Source of the DNA: Acidimicrobium ferrooxidans
GTDB lineage: Bacteria > Actinomycetota > Geothermincolia > Fen-727 > Anoxymicrobiaceae
Length of the DNA: 64,000 bases
Assembly: GCA_020723485.1 (NCBI GenBank)
Contig: DYIU01000001.1
Location: 535,280 to 599,279 of the forward strand
Direction of reading: 5' to 3'
Made by a program: the position numbers and the translations under genes. This document shows positions 38,331-48,626 of the stretch, piece by piece. The notes beneath the pieces were generated by a model, which searched no databases, was not told the DNA's origin, and saw only the letters and a program-made list of their open reading frames with translations. The stretch's first letter is position 1. Each line of letters begins with the position of its first letter.

Positions 38331-39200
38331 GTGCTCGAATCGGACACGCCGCGCGGCGTCCCGGCCTTTACCGCCGGGCAGCGGCAGGCGCGCACCATAG
38401 CGATAACCAACCAGAAGGGCGGGGTCGGCAAGACGACCACAGCCATCAACCTCAGCGCGTGCCTGGCCGCGATGGGTCTGAAGGTCCTCATGGTGGACAT
38501 GGACCCCCAGGGCAACGCGACAAGTGGAGTCGGCATAGAGAAATCGCAGATAGGAGATTGCGTCTACGAACTACTGGTCGACGGGGTAGACCCACGACGG
38601 GTCGTACGCCCCGGCCCCGTAGAGGGCATGGACGTTATCCCGTCAACACTCGACCTCGCGGCGGCGGAGATCGAGCTGGCCTCCGAGCTGAGCAGGGAGA
38701 ACCGGCTGCGCGCCGGCTTGGACCCCCTGAGGACGTCTTACGATTTCATCCTCATCGATTGCCCGCCGGCCCTCGGCCTGCTGACGATCAACAGCCTGTC
38801 GGCGGCGGGAGAGGCCCTCATCCCGATACAGTGCGAGTTCTATGCGCTCGAAGGCCTTGTATACCTCCTTCGCACAGTCCAGCGGGTGAAGCAGCACGTG
38901 AACCAGCGTTTGGTGATAGCGGGGGTCCTCCTTACGATGTACGACGTCAGGACAAACCTCTCGAAAGACGTCGAGGCCGAGCTCCGTAGAGAGTACCCGA
39001 GCATGACGTTCAAGACCGTCATCCCGAGGACCGTGAGGCTCTCGGAGGCGCCGGGGTACGGCAAGCCGATAATCCAGTACGAGCCCTCGTCCAAGGGGGC
39101 CACGGCTTATGAGGATCTTGCGAAGGAAGTGGTATCAAGTGGCGAAGAGAGGACTGGGCAAGGGGCTGGACGTTCTTATCGGTTCGGCTGCGACGGTTGA
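38331..39200 (+). CDS. parA: Chromosome partitioning ATPase ParA (Soj)
   Basis: Walker-type ATPase that moves ParB-parS complexes and segregates the origin. The deviant Walker A is NQKGGVGKTTTAINL, followed by MVDMDPQGNATSG; the second motif is LIDCPPALGLLTINSL. At 289 residues it is a small chromosomal ParA with no N-terminal DNA-binding extension. The GTG start at 38331 has GGAGATAG upstream. The 3' end overlaps parB by about 60 bp. Confidence 0.96.
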   Translation: MLESDTPRGVPAFTAGQRQARTIAITNQKGGVGKTTTAINLSACLAAMGLKVLMVDMDPQGNATSGVGIEKSQIGDCVYELLVDGVDPRRVVRPGPVEGMDVIPSTLDLAAAEIELASELSRENRLRAGLDPLRTSYDFILIDCPPALGLLTINSLSAAGEALIPIQCEFYALEGLVYLLRTVQRVKQHVNQRLVIAGVLLTMYDVRTNLSKDVEAELRREYPSMTFKTVIPRTVRLSEAPGYGKPIIQYEPSSKGATAYEDLAKEVVSSGEERTGQGAGRSYRFGCDG

Positions 39201-40176
39201 GGGCCAGCGCCTCGAGGAGCTGCCGGTCAAGGACATAAGGCCCAACCCGAGGCAGCCGCGGAAGCGGTTCGACGCCGAGTCGCTGGAGCAGATGGCCCGT
39301 TCGATCGAGGTGTTCGGGGTTGTCCAGCCCATCGTGGTCCGGACGGTCGGGACCGACTATGAGCTGGTGGCGGGGGAGAGGCGCTGGAGGGCGGCGCAGG
39401 AAGCCGGCCTGGAGAAGATTCCCGCGATAGTGAAGCAGTCGACTGAGACCGACTCGCTTGAGATGGCGCTGATCGAGAACCTCCACCGCTCCGACCTCAA
39501 CAGCATCGAGGAAGCCCACGCTTACCAGCAGCTGCTCGACGACTTCGCGATAACCCACGAGGAGCTGTCGAGGCGCGTAGGCAAGAGCAGGGCAGCGATA
39601 AGCAACACCCTGAGGCTGCTCCAGCTCCCGCCCGCGATCCAGAAGGAGCTCGTCGACGGGAGGATCGCCACGGGCCACGCGAGGGCGCTGCTTGCGCTTC
39701 AGGACCAGCCGGCCCTGCAGAAGGAGATATGCGACCGCATAATAAGTGAGGGCCTCTCGGTCCGGCAGGTCGAGGAACTCTGCGGGCTCGCCGGGCCCGC
39801 GCCCGAGGAGGAGCCTGAAACGACTGCAACCGGTGAAGCCACGGGGAGACTTCGCGGCCAGAAACCACCGCTTCCCGAGGAGATACAGGAGATGCTGGCC
39901 GGGCTCTCGGAGGCCCTCGACACGAGGGTCAAGGGAGCCCTCGGCAAGAGGAAAGGGAAGGTCATCATAGAGTTCCGGAACTTAGGCGAGCTCAGGAGGA
40001 TCTTCCAGGCCATAACAGGCGGGGCCGAAGGTCCCGGGGAGCCTGCCGCCGAAGATGCACCGCCGCCGCCGATCTCGACAGGCGCTGTCGCGGACGAGGG
40101 CGGCGACAGGGTAGGGAAGGTTTCGGAAAACCCGGGGCAGGCGCCGTCCGACCACTGGGCCGGGCCGCCGCTCTAG
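39139..40176 (+). CDS. parB: Chromosome partitioning CTPase ParB
   Basis: Binds parS and spreads as a CTP-switched clamp. The N-terminus is KRGLGKGLDVLIG; the CTP-binding motif is AGERRWRAAQEAG and ALIENLHRSDLN. The helix-turn-helix (LSRRVGKSRAAISNTLRLLQLP) reads parS. The C-terminal dimerisation domain (KGKVIIEFRNLGELRRIFQ) is followed by a tail rich in Gly/Pro/Glu of about 50 residues. GTG 39139 gives a normal N-terminus. The stop codon shares the palindrome CTAG with the stop of the convergent ddl. Confidence 0.96.
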   Translation: MAKRGLGKGLDVLIGSAATVEGQRLEELPVKDIRPNPRQPRKRFDAESLEQMARSIEVFGVVQPIVVRTVGTDYELVAGERRWRAAQEAGLEKIPAIVKQSTETDSLEMALIENLHRSDLNSIEEAHAYQQLLDDFAITHEELSRRVGKSRAAISNTLRLLQLPPAIQKELVDGRIATGHARALLALQDQPALQKEICDRIISEGLSVRQVEELCGLAGPAPEEEPETTATGEATGRLRGQKPPLPEEIQEMLAGLSEALDTRVKGALGKRKGKVIIEFRNLGELRRIFQAITGGAEGPGEPAAEDAPPPPISTGAVADEGGDRVGKVSENPGQAPSDHWAGPPL

Positions 40177-41111
40177 GCGAGGGCCACCGAAACGAGGCGC
40201 TCGACGAGGTCCGCGAACGGCATCCCGGCATTCTCAGCCGCGATCGGCAGCAGGCTTGTCTCCGTCATGCCGGGGCTTATGTTCAACTCCAGGACGTTGG
40301 GAACCCCGTCTTCACCGACGATCATGTCAACCCGCGAGAGGTCCTTGCACCGCAGGAGCCTGTGCGTTTCGAGCGCGAGGCGGCCGGCCTCCGACGATGC
40401 CTCCTCCGAGAGCCTCGCCGGGACGAAGTAGTCGGTCTTCCCCGGCGTGTAGCGCGCGTCGAAGTCGAAAAATCCCGACTCGGGCACCACCTCGACCGCG
40501 GGCAGGGCCCACGCCTCCCCGCCGTTGCCGATGACGCTGACCGCCACCTCGCATCCTTCCACGAAGCGCTCCAGCAGCACCCTCTCGTCGTAACCGAGGG
40601 CGGTCACCAGGGCGCCGGCCAGGTCGTCGAATTCCCTTACGATGCTCACCCCCAGCGCTGAGCCCTGGGCGGCCGGCTTCACCACCACCGGGCTTCCCAG
40701 CTTCTCCCATGCGATCGGCAGCAGGCCGGACGCCCCCATGTCCTCCAGCGTCGATTCGCTGAACGTGAAGTAGCCCGGGGTCGGGATGCCGTTCGCGAGG
40801 AACAGCTCCTTGGAGAGCACCTTGTTGAAGCCGACTATGCTCGCCAGGGGCCCCGGGCCGGTGTAGGGGATACCCAGGATCTCGAGCAGTTCCTGGATGG
40901 TCCCGTCCTCGCCGTCCTTCCCGTGGAGCGAGATGAAGACCAGGTCGGGACTCTGGCTCATCAGCGTCGGGACAAGCGTCTCGTCCACGTCCAGGGCGAT
41001 GACGGGATAGCCGCGCTCCTCGAGGGCGCGCTCGACCCTCCTGCCGGACATCAGCGAGACGCCCCTCTCCAGCGAGCGGCCTCCCATCAGGACTGCTATC
41101 TTGGGCTTCAT
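40173..41111 (-). CDS. ddl: D-alanine--D-alanine ligase
   Basis: ATP-grasp enzyme that makes the D-Ala-D-Ala end of peptidoglycan precursors. Motifs: MGGRSLERGVSLMSGRRV at the start, SLHGKDGEDGTIQELLE, VVVKPAAQGSALGVSIV and LELNISPGMTETSLLP with the metal ligands Glu and Asn. The last motif differs slightly from the more usual EVNTSPGMTSHSL. Length is 312 residues. The ATG overlaps the aminotransferase stop (ATGA), so they form an operon. It converges on parB, with the two stops in one CTAG. Confidence 0.93.
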   Translation of the reverse strand: MKPKIAVLMGGRSLERGVSLMSGRRVERALEERGYPVIALDVDETLVPTLMSQSPDLVFISLHGKDGEDGTIQELLEILGIPYTGPGPLASIVGFNKVLSKELFLANGIPTPGYFTFSESTLEDMGASGLLPIAWEKLGSPVVVKPAAQGSALGVSIVREFDDLAGALVTALGYDERVLLERFVEGCEVAVSVIGNGGEAWALPAVEVVPESGFFDFDARYTPGKTDYFVPARLSEEASSEAGRLALETHRLLRCKDLSRVDMIVGEDGVPNVLELNISPGMTETSLLPIAAENAGMPFADLVERLVSVALA

Positions 41112-42388
41112 CCCGTTTCCTCCCGGGTCTCTTCAGGACCGGCCGGGGGCTTGTCCAGACCCAGGGACCGGCACAGCCGCATCTCTCTCTTGATCACCTT
41201 TCCGAGTCGCTTGGTCCCCTCGGCGATCCGCTCCTCGTCCGCGTAGCTGAAGTTCAGCCGCATGTGACGAGCGCCCGAGCTGTCCGCGAAGAAGGCGGTA
41301 CCGGGGACGTACGCCACCTTCTGGAGTATGGCCAGGGGCAGCATCTTCGATGTGTCCAGGTAGGGCGGCAGGGTAACCCAGATGAACAGACCTCCCTCGG
41401 GCCGCGTCCACCGGGCCTCGTCGGGGAAGTGCTCCTCGAGCCCGGCCAGCATGGCGTCTCGGCGGGACCGGTAGATGGGGCGCAGCGCCTCCAGGTTCTT
41501 CTTCCAGAGACCCTGGCGGATGAACTGCTCAGCGAACATCTGGGAGAGGGACGGGGAGCAGAGGTCCGCGCCCTGCTTGAGCTTCGAGATCCGCTCGAGG
41601 ATCGGCGCCGGGGCCAGCATCCAGCCCGTGCGTATGCCCGGCGAGATTATCTTCGACAGGGTCCCGACGTACACCACCCTCCTGCGGTCGGCGGCGGCCA
41701 GGGGTTCTATCGGCTCGCCCTCGAAGCGCAGCAGCCCGTAAGGATTGTCTTCGATGATCAGCAGGTCCCTCTCGCGGGCCAGTTCGAGCAGCTCCCTCCG
41801 GCGCTCGGCCGCGAGCGTCACGCCCCCGGGATTATGGAAATTGGGAACGACGTACAGGAACTTGGGAGGGGCCCCGCCCAGGCGGTCCAGCACGCCGGCG
41901 AGAAGCTCGACCTGCATCCCGGACGCGTCCAGGGGGACGGTCAGGAAATCCGGGTTGGCGGGGCGGAAAGCCGCCAGGGCGCCGATGTACGTGGGGCCTT
42001 CCACGACCATCCTGTCGCCGGGGTCGATGAAGACCCGCGCGAGCAGGTCCAGTGCCTGCTGGCTGCCGGTGGTGACGAGCACGTGCTCCGGCTCCGCTCG
42101 CAGGCCTTCTTCCGCCATGACCTCGACCAGCATCGACTTGAGGGCCTCGCGGCCCTCTGTCTCCCCGTACTGGAACGCGTCTGTGTAACTCTCTGATATC
42201 ACCGTCTCCATAGCGGAGGAGATGTCCTCGACGGGGAGGCCGCCGATGAACGGGAGGCCGCCGGCGAACGAGATAACGTCGGAACGGCCGATCACGCTCA
42301 TGAGGTCGCGCACTTCTGACGATTTAACTAATGCGGTCGCCCCCGAATAGAGGCTGGTATAGGGATCGAAGATTATTTCCGGCGACAT
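41108..42388 (-). CDS. PLP-dependent aminotransferase, class I/II (2-aminoadipate type)
   Basis: Fold-type I aminotransferase. FAGGLPFIGGLPVE near residue 41 is typical of LysN/MocR-type aminotransferases; VTTGSQQALDLLARVFIDPGD binds PLP phosphate, NPGG and EDNPYG follow, and the PLP Lys is in VGTLSKIISPGIRTGW. C-terminal Arg for substrate carboxylate is in MRLNFSYA. There is no MocR DNA-binding domain. At 426 residues the size fits. Co-transcribed with ddl, so it may supply D- or L-amino acids for the cell wall or act in lysine/branched-chain metabolism; the substrate is unknown. Confidence 0.9.
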   Translation of the reverse strand: MSPEIIFDPYTSLYSGATALVKSSEVRDLMSVIGRSDVISFAGGLPFIGGLPVEDISSAMETVISESYTDAFQYGETEGREALKSMLVEVMAEEGLRAEPEHVLVTTGSQQALDLLARVFIDPGDRMVVEGPTYIGALAAFRPANPDFLTVPLDASGMQVELLAGVLDRLGGAPPKFLYVVPNFHNPGGVTLAAERRRELLELARERDLLIIEDNPYGLLRFEGEPIEPLAAADRRRVVYVGTLSKIISPGIRTGWMLAPAPILERISKLKQGADLCSPSLSQMFAEQFIRQGLWKKNLEALRPIYRSRRDAMLAGLEEHFPDEARWTRPEGGLFIWVTLPPYLDTSKMLPLAILQKVAYVPGTAFFADSSGARHMRLNFSYADEERIAEGTKRLGKVIKREMRLCRSLGLDKPPAGPEETREETG

Positions 42389-42552
42389 GGTTGCTCCTAA
42401 CCGCCAGCGGGCGGCCTCGAGATTTCAGATGAAGGTAACGCAGGGAGGCTCGCGTGTCAACAAAACCGGAAGGCCCGCCGGAGCGCCGGAACGAGGGCGG
42501 AAGGCCCCGGGGTGTGCAGGCCTGGCAGCCCGTCCCGGCGAAGGTTATTGAG

Positions 42553-42558
42553 TATAAT
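42553..42558 (+). promoter_or_regulatory. Possible -10 element of the che operon
   Basis: TATAAT 35 bp before the cheR start, in the 204-bp divergent spacer. No clear -35 partner is seen, so the sigma factor is open. Confidence 0.4.
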
Positions 42559-42592
42559 CTGATACTGGACGCAGATCATCGGAGGCGCCTGC

Positions 42593-43453
42593 TTGATCTC
42601 TGACGACAACGCTTTCCTCATGCTCAAACGACGGATATTCACCGACCGCGGGCTCGACTGTGAGCAGTACAAGGAGAACTACCTCAAGCGCAGGATAGCG
42701 GTGCGCCTCCGGGCTACCGGCGCAAAGGGGTACCTCGACTACCTCAACCTCCTGAAGAAGAACCCCGAGGAGTACACCCACCTCCTCGACGAGATCACCG
42801 TCAACGTGACGCAGTTCTTCCGGGACGCGGACGTGTACGAGAAGCTCCGCAGCGCAGTGATCCCCCGGCTGCTGAAGGCAAAGGAGACCGTGAGCTCGCG
42901 GACGATACGGATATGGAGCGCCGGGTGCTCGAGCGGAGAGGAAGCGTACTCCATAGCCATCCTCTTCGACGACACGCTGGGGAAGAACGCCGACAAGTGG
43001 AATGTCCGCGTGCTGGGAAGCGACTACGACGACAGGAGCCTCAAGGTGGCCAGGGCGGGGACCTACCAGGACCTGGAGCTCCCGAAGAACATAAACGCGA
43101 GCCGGTATTTCACCGTCACCAGCTCGGGGTCAGGGACCGAATACAGGGTCAGGGACGAGGTAAGGGGGAAGGTGCGCTTCGAGAAGATAAACCTGCTGGA
43201 GCACGAGCCCAGGCGCCACTACGACATCGTCCTGTGCAGGAACGTGCTCATCTACTTCGGGCGTGAGGTCCAGGCGAAGTTCATCCAGGCGCTCGCCGGC
43301 AGCATCATGGGCGAGGGATACCTCGTTCTGGGCAAGTCGGAGACCGTCGGGCCCGAGGTCTCCAGGGTGCTGAAGCCCATATTCCCGGTCGAGAGGATCT
43401 ACCAGCTGGTGCCCGAACCCAGGCTGGGTGTCGGAAGGGGCAGGAATGGGTGA
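42593..43453 (+). CDS. cheR: Chemotaxis protein methyltransferase CheR
   Basis: SAM-dependent enzyme that methylates Glu residues on MCPs for adaptation. The N-terminal helical CheR domain is followed by the methyltransferase domain: [34 protein letters not shown] and [16 protein letters not shown]. At 286 residues it has no TPR extension. The TTG start has GGAGG upstream at a good distance. It heads the operon and overlaps the first MCP by 8 bp. Confidence 0.96.
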   Translation: MISDDNAFLMLKRRIFTDRGLDCEQYKENYLKRRIAVRLRATGAKGYLDYLNLLKKNPEEYTHLLDEITVNVTQFFRDADVYEKLRSAVIPRLLKAKETVSSRTIRIWSAGCSSGEEAYSIAILFDDTLGKNADKWNVRVLGSDYDDRSLKVARAGTYQDLELPKNINASRYFTVTSSGSGTEYRVRDEVRGKVRFEKINLLEHEPRRHYDIVLCRNVLIYFGREVQAKFIQALAGSIMGEGYLVLGKSETVGPEVSRVLKPIFPVERIYQLVPEPRLGVGRGRNG

Positions 43454-45203
43454 GAGAGCGCGCCGCGTGGGCCGCACCTTCAGGACCCCGACGCTGAAGA
43501 TGCGCGTGTTCCAGGTGTCAGTGATCGTAGTCTGCCTCGTGGCGGCGCTCGCGGCAGTGAGCGCCCTGATCATAGTGCGGAGCTCGAGGGCCAGGGACTG
43601 GTCCAGCGCCGCCTCGGTAGCCTTCGAGCAGACGGCCGCCGTGTTCGAAGGCATCGGCCAGGTCGAGAGGGCGCAGGCCCTGCTCTTCGAGGGAAAACCC
43701 AGGGAGGCCGACCGGGCGTTCGACGCGGCGGTAGAGCAGCTCGACTCCGCCCTCGCCGTCATGCCCGAGCTCAAGGAACAGTCGGCCGGGCTGGTAGGGG
43801 ACGGGGAGGCGCCGGAGCGGCTCATCCAGGCGGTCGAAGTGATCGAGGAACAGGTCCCGGTGGTAACCTCGCTATACGAAAACGAGCGCTCGCGGTTGGC
43901 GGCAGGGGATGTCGCCGGGGCTCAGGCGGCGGCCGCGGAGCTGAGCTCGGCTACCAGGGTCACGCTGCAGGCGGCTACGGAGATGAACGAGGAGGCGCAT
44001 GCCTTCGTTGAGGAGTCGTCCAGCCAGAGCAAGGGAGTTACACGCCTGGCGGCCATAGCCTACCCGCTCATCTGCGTAGTCGCCCTGGTGCTCGCCGCCA
44101 TCGTCCTGATGGTGGTCTACAGGGGGGTCTCCAACATCATCCTGGACGTGATCGCCGCGGTGAGGAAGATCGCCAGTGGCAAGGGCGACCTGACGGCACG
44201 CGTATCGGTGCCGACCCGCGACGTCCTGGGGGACCTCGGTGAAGCGATAAACGAGATGCTGGACACCCTGAGGGAGTCCATGCTCGAAATGCGCTCGATC
44301 TCAGGGAAGCTCGCCGCCGCCGCGGATGCCCTCGCGTTCTCGGCCGACGCCATGATGTCGGCAATCGCCGAGGCGACCGCCGCGGCCGAGCAGATCGCCA
44401 GGGGCAGCGAGGAGCAGGCCCGGAAGGTGGAAGGGACGTCCAGGGCCATGGGAGGGGTGGCGCAGTCCATCGAGGGCATAGCGGACAGGGGGCAGGTATC
44501 CGCGGAGCAGACCGACCTGACCGCCGGCCTCGCGGAGCGCGGGGTCGAGGCCTCGAGCGAGGCGGCCCAGGTGATGAGGGAGATAGTCGACTCGGTGGAG
44601 AACTCCGCCAGGCTCATGGAGGGATTGGGGGAGAGATTTACCCAGATAGGGATTATAATCGACGTCATAACCGACATCGCCGACCAGACGAACCTGCTGG
44701 CGCTCAACGCGGCCATCGAGGCGGCGCGCGCGGGCGAGCACGGCAAGGGCTTCGCGGTGGTGGCGGGCGAGGTCCGCAAGCTCGCCGAGAACTCGAAGAG
44801 GTCAGCAGAGCAGATCTCCCACCTTATCAGGGAGATAATGTCCGAGACGAACAAGATGACCGCCTCGATGGAAGTAAGCACCAGCCGGGTTGAGGCGGGG
44901 CTGGAAGTTGCCGAAAGAACAGGAGAGGCGCTGGGGGGCATCCTGGAATCGTCTCGCACGGGCGCGCAGGCGGCCGGGGAGATATCCTCGACGATCCAGG
45001 CTATAGCGGCGAACACAGACGAGGTCTTCGCCGCTATCAACGACATAGCAGCGATAGCCCAGGAGACCGCGGCGAGCACGCAGGAGGTCACGGCGACCAT
45101 CAGCGAGCAGAAGGGCTCCACGGAGGACCTCGCCCAGTCCTCGCAGGGGCTCGCGGAGCTGGCCGCCAAGCTCAACGACCTGACCGAGGGATTCAAGCTT
45201 TAG
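43446..45203 (+). CDS. Methyl-accepting chemotaxis protein 1 (with periplasmic domain)
   Basis: Transmembrane chemoreceptor of 585 residues. TM1 is about residues 22-44 ([20 protein letters not shown]), a helical periplasmic domain of about 150 residues follows, and TM2 is about 197-218 ([20 protein letters not shown]). A HAMP segment comes next, then the coiled-coil signalling domain with the conserved tip [18 protein letters not shown]. The periplasmic part resembles a four-helix bundle. The ATG at 43446 lies inside the cheR end. A ligand cannot be inferred. Confidence 0.94.
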   Translation: MGERARRVGRTFRTPTLKMRVFQVSVIVVCLVAALAAVSALIIVRSSRARDWSSAASVAFEQTAAVFEGIGQVERAQALLFEGKPREADRAFDAAVEQLDSALAVMPELKEQSAGLVGDGEAPERLIQAVEVIEEQVPVVTSLYENERSRLAAGDVAGAQAAAAELSSATRVTLQAATEMNEEAHAFVEESSSQSKGVTRLAAIAYPLICVVALVLAAIVLMVVYRGVSNIILDVIAAVRKIASGKGDLTARVSVPTRDVLGDLGEAINEMLDTLRESMLEMRSISGKLAAAADALAFSADAMMSAIAEATAAAEQIARGSEEQARKVEGTSRAMGGVAQSIEGIADRGQVSAEQTDLTAGLAERGVEASSEAAQVMREIVDSVENSARLMEGLGERFTQIGIIIDVITDIADQTNLLALNAAIEAARAGEHGKGFAVVAGEVRKLAENSKRSAEQISHLIREIMSETNKMTASMEVSTSRVEAGLEVAERTGEALGGILESSRTGAQAAGEISSTIQAIAANTDEVFAAINDIAAIAQETAASTQEVTATISEQKGSTEDLAQSSQGLAELAAKLNDLTEGFKL

Positions 45204-45251
45204 GACCGTCACCGGTAACCGGAGGGACGGCCCTGGCGACAGGAGGCGGGA

Positions 45252-46571
45252 TTGGAAGAAGAGAGCACCGCTCGTAAGTCCGGCATCCGGCGATGGTGGC
45301 AGGAACTCAGCATGACCAGGCGCTTCCTGTTGCGCACATCCATGCTGGCGATTCCCGCGGCGGTCGCCGCCGGGCTCATCGGCGTCCTCGTGCTGTCGCC
45401 CGACCCTGATGCGCTGACCTGGATCACAGGGGCCGGCCTGGGCCTGGCGACCGGCGTCCTCGCCATAGCGGTGGCCGGGGGAGCGGCGGTGAAGATGTAC
45501 GTGGGGCCCCTCGAGACGCTGGAGCAGTTCTCGAGGAAGCTCATGGTGCGCGACTTCAGCGATGACGTCCATGGCATCGACAGGAGCGAACTCCTGCCCA
45601 TCAGCATCGCGCTCAACGAGATGGTTGCGTCCATGCGCACCCTCGTCAGTGAGATGCATGACACGTCGAACAACGTGGCCGAGTCGAGCAGCCTCATGGC
45701 CTCGGTGGCGAGGGAGACGAGCGACGCGGTGCAGTCCACAGCCGCCACGGTCTCCCAGTTGGCCCGGGGCGCCGAGGACCAGGCCAACTCCATGATGCTC
45801 GCGTCGTCCACCATCAGCCAGATGGCCGAGGAGATCGACCGCGTGGCGGAGGCGGCCCGGGAGGTCGCCAGGTACAGCATAGAGGCTCGGGTCACCGTCG
45901 AGGACGGGGCCGGCGCGCTGGACAGGGCCACGGAGAAGATGGGGAGGCTGGTGGAGACGACCGGCGTGAGCGCGCAGGCTGTGCGCGACCTCGGGGAGCA
46001 GTCCGCCCAGATCGGCCTCATCGTCGACGTCATTACCGACATCGCCGACCAGACGAACCTGCTTGCGCTCAACGCGGCCATCGAGGCGGCACGCGCCGGG
46101 GAGCACGGCAAGGGCTTCGCGGTGGTGGCGGGCGAGGTGCGCAAGCTGGCCGAGGGCTCCGCGCGGGCCGCGAGCCAGATCGCGGGGATAATCAGGGAGA
46201 TCCAGCGCACCATCAACGAGACGGTGGTGCTCATGGAGAACAGCACCGGCGAGGCGAGCGAGGGTGCGACGGTCGTGGGAGCGGCTGAGAAAGCCCTGCA
46301 TACCATCAAGACCGCGATAGAGACCATAGGGTCGGAGACGAACGCCATCTCGCAGGCGACTGACAGCGTCGCTGAGGGGTCCGCCAAGGTCGTCGAGATA
46401 ATCAGCACCGTGGCGAGCATATCCGAGCAGTCATCGTCCGGTACCCAGGAGGTGTCGGCGTCCATACAGGAGCAGACCGCCTCAATGGAGGAGATAACGG
46501 CGGCCGCGATGGAGCTGGCGGAGACGGCGGAGAGGCTGAGGTCTCTCATCGACGGGATAACAACGAGGTGA
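45252..46571 (+). CDS. Methyl-accepting chemotaxis protein 2 (no sensor domain)
   Basis: A 439-residue receptor with two membrane segments close together (about residues 20-50, [18 protein letters not shown], and 58-80, [17 protein letters not shown]) and almost nothing between them. A HAMP-like segment and a standard signalling domain with tip [18 protein letters not shown] follow. With only a few residues outside, it may sense membrane state or an internal cue, or act with MCP 1. TTG 45252 has AGGAGG five bases upstream. Confidence 0.93.
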   Translation: MEEESTARKSGIRRWWQELSMTRRFLLRTSMLAIPAAVAAGLIGVLVLSPDPDALTWITGAGLGLATGVLAIAVAGGAAVKMYVGPLETLEQFSRKLMVRDFSDDVHGIDRSELLPISIALNEMVASMRTLVSEMHDTSNNVAESSSLMASVARETSDAVQSTAATVSQLARGAEDQANSMMLASSTISQMAEEIDRVAEAAREVARYSIEARVTVEDGAGALDRATEKMGRLVETTGVSAQAVRDLGEQSAQIGLIVDVITDIADQTNLLALNAAIEAARAGEHGKGFAVVAGEVRKLAEGSARAASQIAGIIREIQRTINETVVLMENSTGEASEGATVVGAAEKALHTIKTAIETIGSETNAISQATDSVAEGSAKVVEIISTVASISEQSSSGTQEVSASIQEQTASMEEITAAAMELAETAERLRSLIDGITTR

Positions 46572-46584
46572 CCCCGGGGGAGGA

Positions 46585-47100
46585 ATGATGGACGAGAAGG
46601 GATTCGCGGTGGACCGCGAGATGCAGCTCGTCGCCTTCAAGGTCGGCCGCGAGGATTTCGGCGTCGACGTCAAGAAGGTCGAGGGCGTCATTTCCATGGT
46701 CGACATCACCCGGATGCCCAGGACCCCCGACTTCGTGGAGGGCATCATAAACCTCCGCGGACAGATAGTCGCCGTCGTGGACCTCGCCGCCAGGCTTGGA
46801 ATAGAGGCCTCGGAACGGGGCAGCGCCACGAGGATAGTGGTCGTCGAGGCCCGGGACGTCAAGGTCGGCCTCGTCGTCGAGTCGCCGGAGGTCATAAACA
46901 TCAGCAGGGACGATATCGAGGCCTCGCCCACCATTGCGTCGAGCGAGGTCAACTCCTCTTTCATCAGGGGAGTGGTCAAGCTCGGTGACAGGCTCCTCAT
47001 CCTGCTCGACGTCGACCGGGTGCTCAGTGACGAAGAGGTAACCGGCATAGACGATATGGACCTCGCGCAGGCTGCTGAAGAGACCGGGGTGGACGAATGA
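46585..47100 (+). CDS. cheW: Chemotaxis coupling protein CheW
   Basis: SH3-like adaptor that links MCPs to CheA. The 171 residues have the CheW pattern: QLVAFKVGREDFGVDVKKVE, MPRTPDFVEGIINLRGQIVAVVDL (read as MPxxPxFVxGIINLRG) and VVKLGDRLLILLDVDRVLS. It lies 13 bp after MCP 2. The C-terminal tail is acidic. Confidence 0.96.
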   Translation: MMDEKGFAVDREMQLVAFKVGREDFGVDVKKVEGVISMVDITRMPRTPDFVEGIINLRGQIVAVVDLAARLGIEASERGSATRIVVVEARDVKVGLVVESPEVINISRDDIEASPTIASSEVNSSFIRGVVKLGDRLLILLDVDRVLSDEEVTGIDDMDLAQAAEETGVDE

Positions 47101-47155
47101 GAGTCCAGCCGCCTAATGGCTTGATAACGGCCACGGACAAGGGAGGATGCATCTG

Positions 47156-47530
47156 ATGGCCCCATCCGTTCTGATCGTTGACGACGCCCTTTTCATGAGG
47201 ATGATGATCAAGGACATCCTCTCCAAGGACGGCTTCGAGGTCGTGGGAGAGGCTGAGAACGGCGCCGAAGCGGTGAAGAAGTATGCCGAACTGCACCCCG
47301 ACCTTGTCACCATGGACATCGTGATGCCCGAGATGGACGGTATCGAAGCGGTGCGGAACATCATCAAGCTGGACCCGGGGGCCAAGGTGCTCATGTGTTC
47401 GGCGATGGGACAGCAGCCGCTCGTCGTCGAGGCGCTCGAGGCGGGGGCGAAAGACTTCATCATCAAGCCGTTCCAGCCTGCCAAGGTGGTGGAAGCGGTA
47501 CGGAAGGCGCTCCAGGTGGAAGAGGAATAG
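47156..47530 (+). CDS. cheY: Chemotaxis response regulator CheY
   Basis: Single-domain receiver of 124 residues that carries the CheA signal to the motor or other output. It has the acidic pair Asp9-Asp10, phospho-acceptor Asp54 (LVTMDIVMPEMDG), Ser82 (CSAMG) and Lys104 (FIIKPF). ATG 47156 was chosen because GGGAGG lies 9 bases before it, whereas it touches the ATG at 47147. Confidence 0.95.
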   Translation: MAPSVLIVDDALFMRMMIKDILSKDGFEVVGEAENGAEAVKKYAELHPDLVTMDIVMPEMDGIEAVRNIIKLDPGAKVLMCSAMGQQPLVVEALEAGAKDFIIKPFQPAKVVEAVRKALQVEEE

Positions 47531-47555
47531 GGCGCCGTGCGCGAGGGGCCGCAGA

Positions 47556-48599
47556 GTGGACGATAAGATCAGCGTTCTGATAGTCGATGACTCTGCCCTT
47601 GTAAGGCAGATGCTCACCGACATGATATCCAAGGACCCGGAGCTCGAGGTGGCCGGGCTGGCGCGCAACGGGGTCGAGGCGATAAAGCTCACGCAGGAAC
47701 TCGACCCGGACGTCGTCACCATGGACATCCACATGCCCGAGATGGACGGCCTTTCCGCCCTCGAGTACATAATGAAGAAGTCACCAAGGCCCGTGGTGAT
47801 GCTCTCGGCGCTGGTCAAGAAAGGCGCGATACCCACCCTTAAGGCGCTCGAGCTCGGGGCTGTCGATTTCATAGCCAAGCCGTCACAGCTGCCCACTTCG
47901 GTGGTCGAGATCCGGGAAGAGGTCCTGGAGAAGATAAAGGCCGCCGCACATTCCCGGGCCAGGGAGTTATGGGAGCGGGCCCGCGGGACCAGGGCGCCGA
48001 AGAAGGTCAAACTCAGGGGCGCGGGTGTCGGGGGAAGGCTCGTGGTGTTCGGCGCGTCGGCCGGCGGCCCGCGGGCCTTGGCCGATATCGTTCCCGCCCT
48101 CCCGGAAGGCCTGCCGGCCCCGGTGGTCATCGTGCAGCACATGCCGGGGCCGTTCAGCGGCTCATTCGCGGAGCGCCTCGATTCCAAGTCGCGCATCCGG
48201 GTCGTCCATGCGGGCGACACGGAGGAACTCGTCGAGGGGCGCGCGCTGGTGGTGCCCGGGGACAATGACATGGTGTTCGACAAGAGCCCGGACGGCACAG
48301 TGCAATCCCGCCTGCTCCCTACCGTGGCGAGGCGGGGCGCGAGCCCGGTGATAGACGTGACCATGGAGAGCGCGGCCCAGAACTTTGGGGGAAGGGCCAT
48401 CGGCGTGCTGTTGACCGGGATGGGGACGGACGGGGCGATGGGGTTGGGCATGATCAGGGACGCGGGCGGGGACACTATCGCCCAGGACGAGGAGACCAGC
48501 CTCGTCTTCGGCATGCCCAAGGCGGCCATAGACCGCAGGCTCGCCGGAGAGGTGCTTCCCCTGGACAAGATAGCCGAGAGGGTTGTTTCGCTGTTGTAA
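47556..48599 (+). CDS. cheB: Protein-glutamate methylesterase CheB
   Basis: Phospho-activated methylesterase/deamidase that reverses CheR action. The receiver domain (residues 1-120) has Asp11-Asp12 and phospho-acceptor Asp57. The esterase domain has the catalytic triad Ser168 (FGASAGGPRAL), His195 (VQHMPGPF) and Asp292 (GMGTDGAMG). Length is 347. GTG 47556 is 25 bp after cheY. Confidence 0.97.
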   Translation: MDDKISVLIVDDSALVRQMLTDMISKDPELEVAGLARNGVEAIKLTQELDPDVVTMDIHMPEMDGLSALEYIMKKSPRPVVMLSALVKKGAIPTLKALELGAVDFIAKPSQLPTSVVEIREEVLEKIKAAAHSRARELWERARGTRAPKKVKLRGAGVGGRLVVFGASAGGPRALADIVPALPEGLPAPVVIVQHMPGPFSGSFAERLDSKSRIRVVHAGDTEELVEGRALVVPGDNDMVFDKSPDGTVQSRLLPTVARRGASPVIDVTMESAAQNFGGRAIGVLLTGMGTDGAMGLGMIRDAGGDTIAQDEETSLVFGMPKAAIDRRLAGEVLPLDKIAERVVSLL

Positions 48600-48626
48600 G
48601 GCAGCCAGAGCAGGAGAGCCGGTTCC

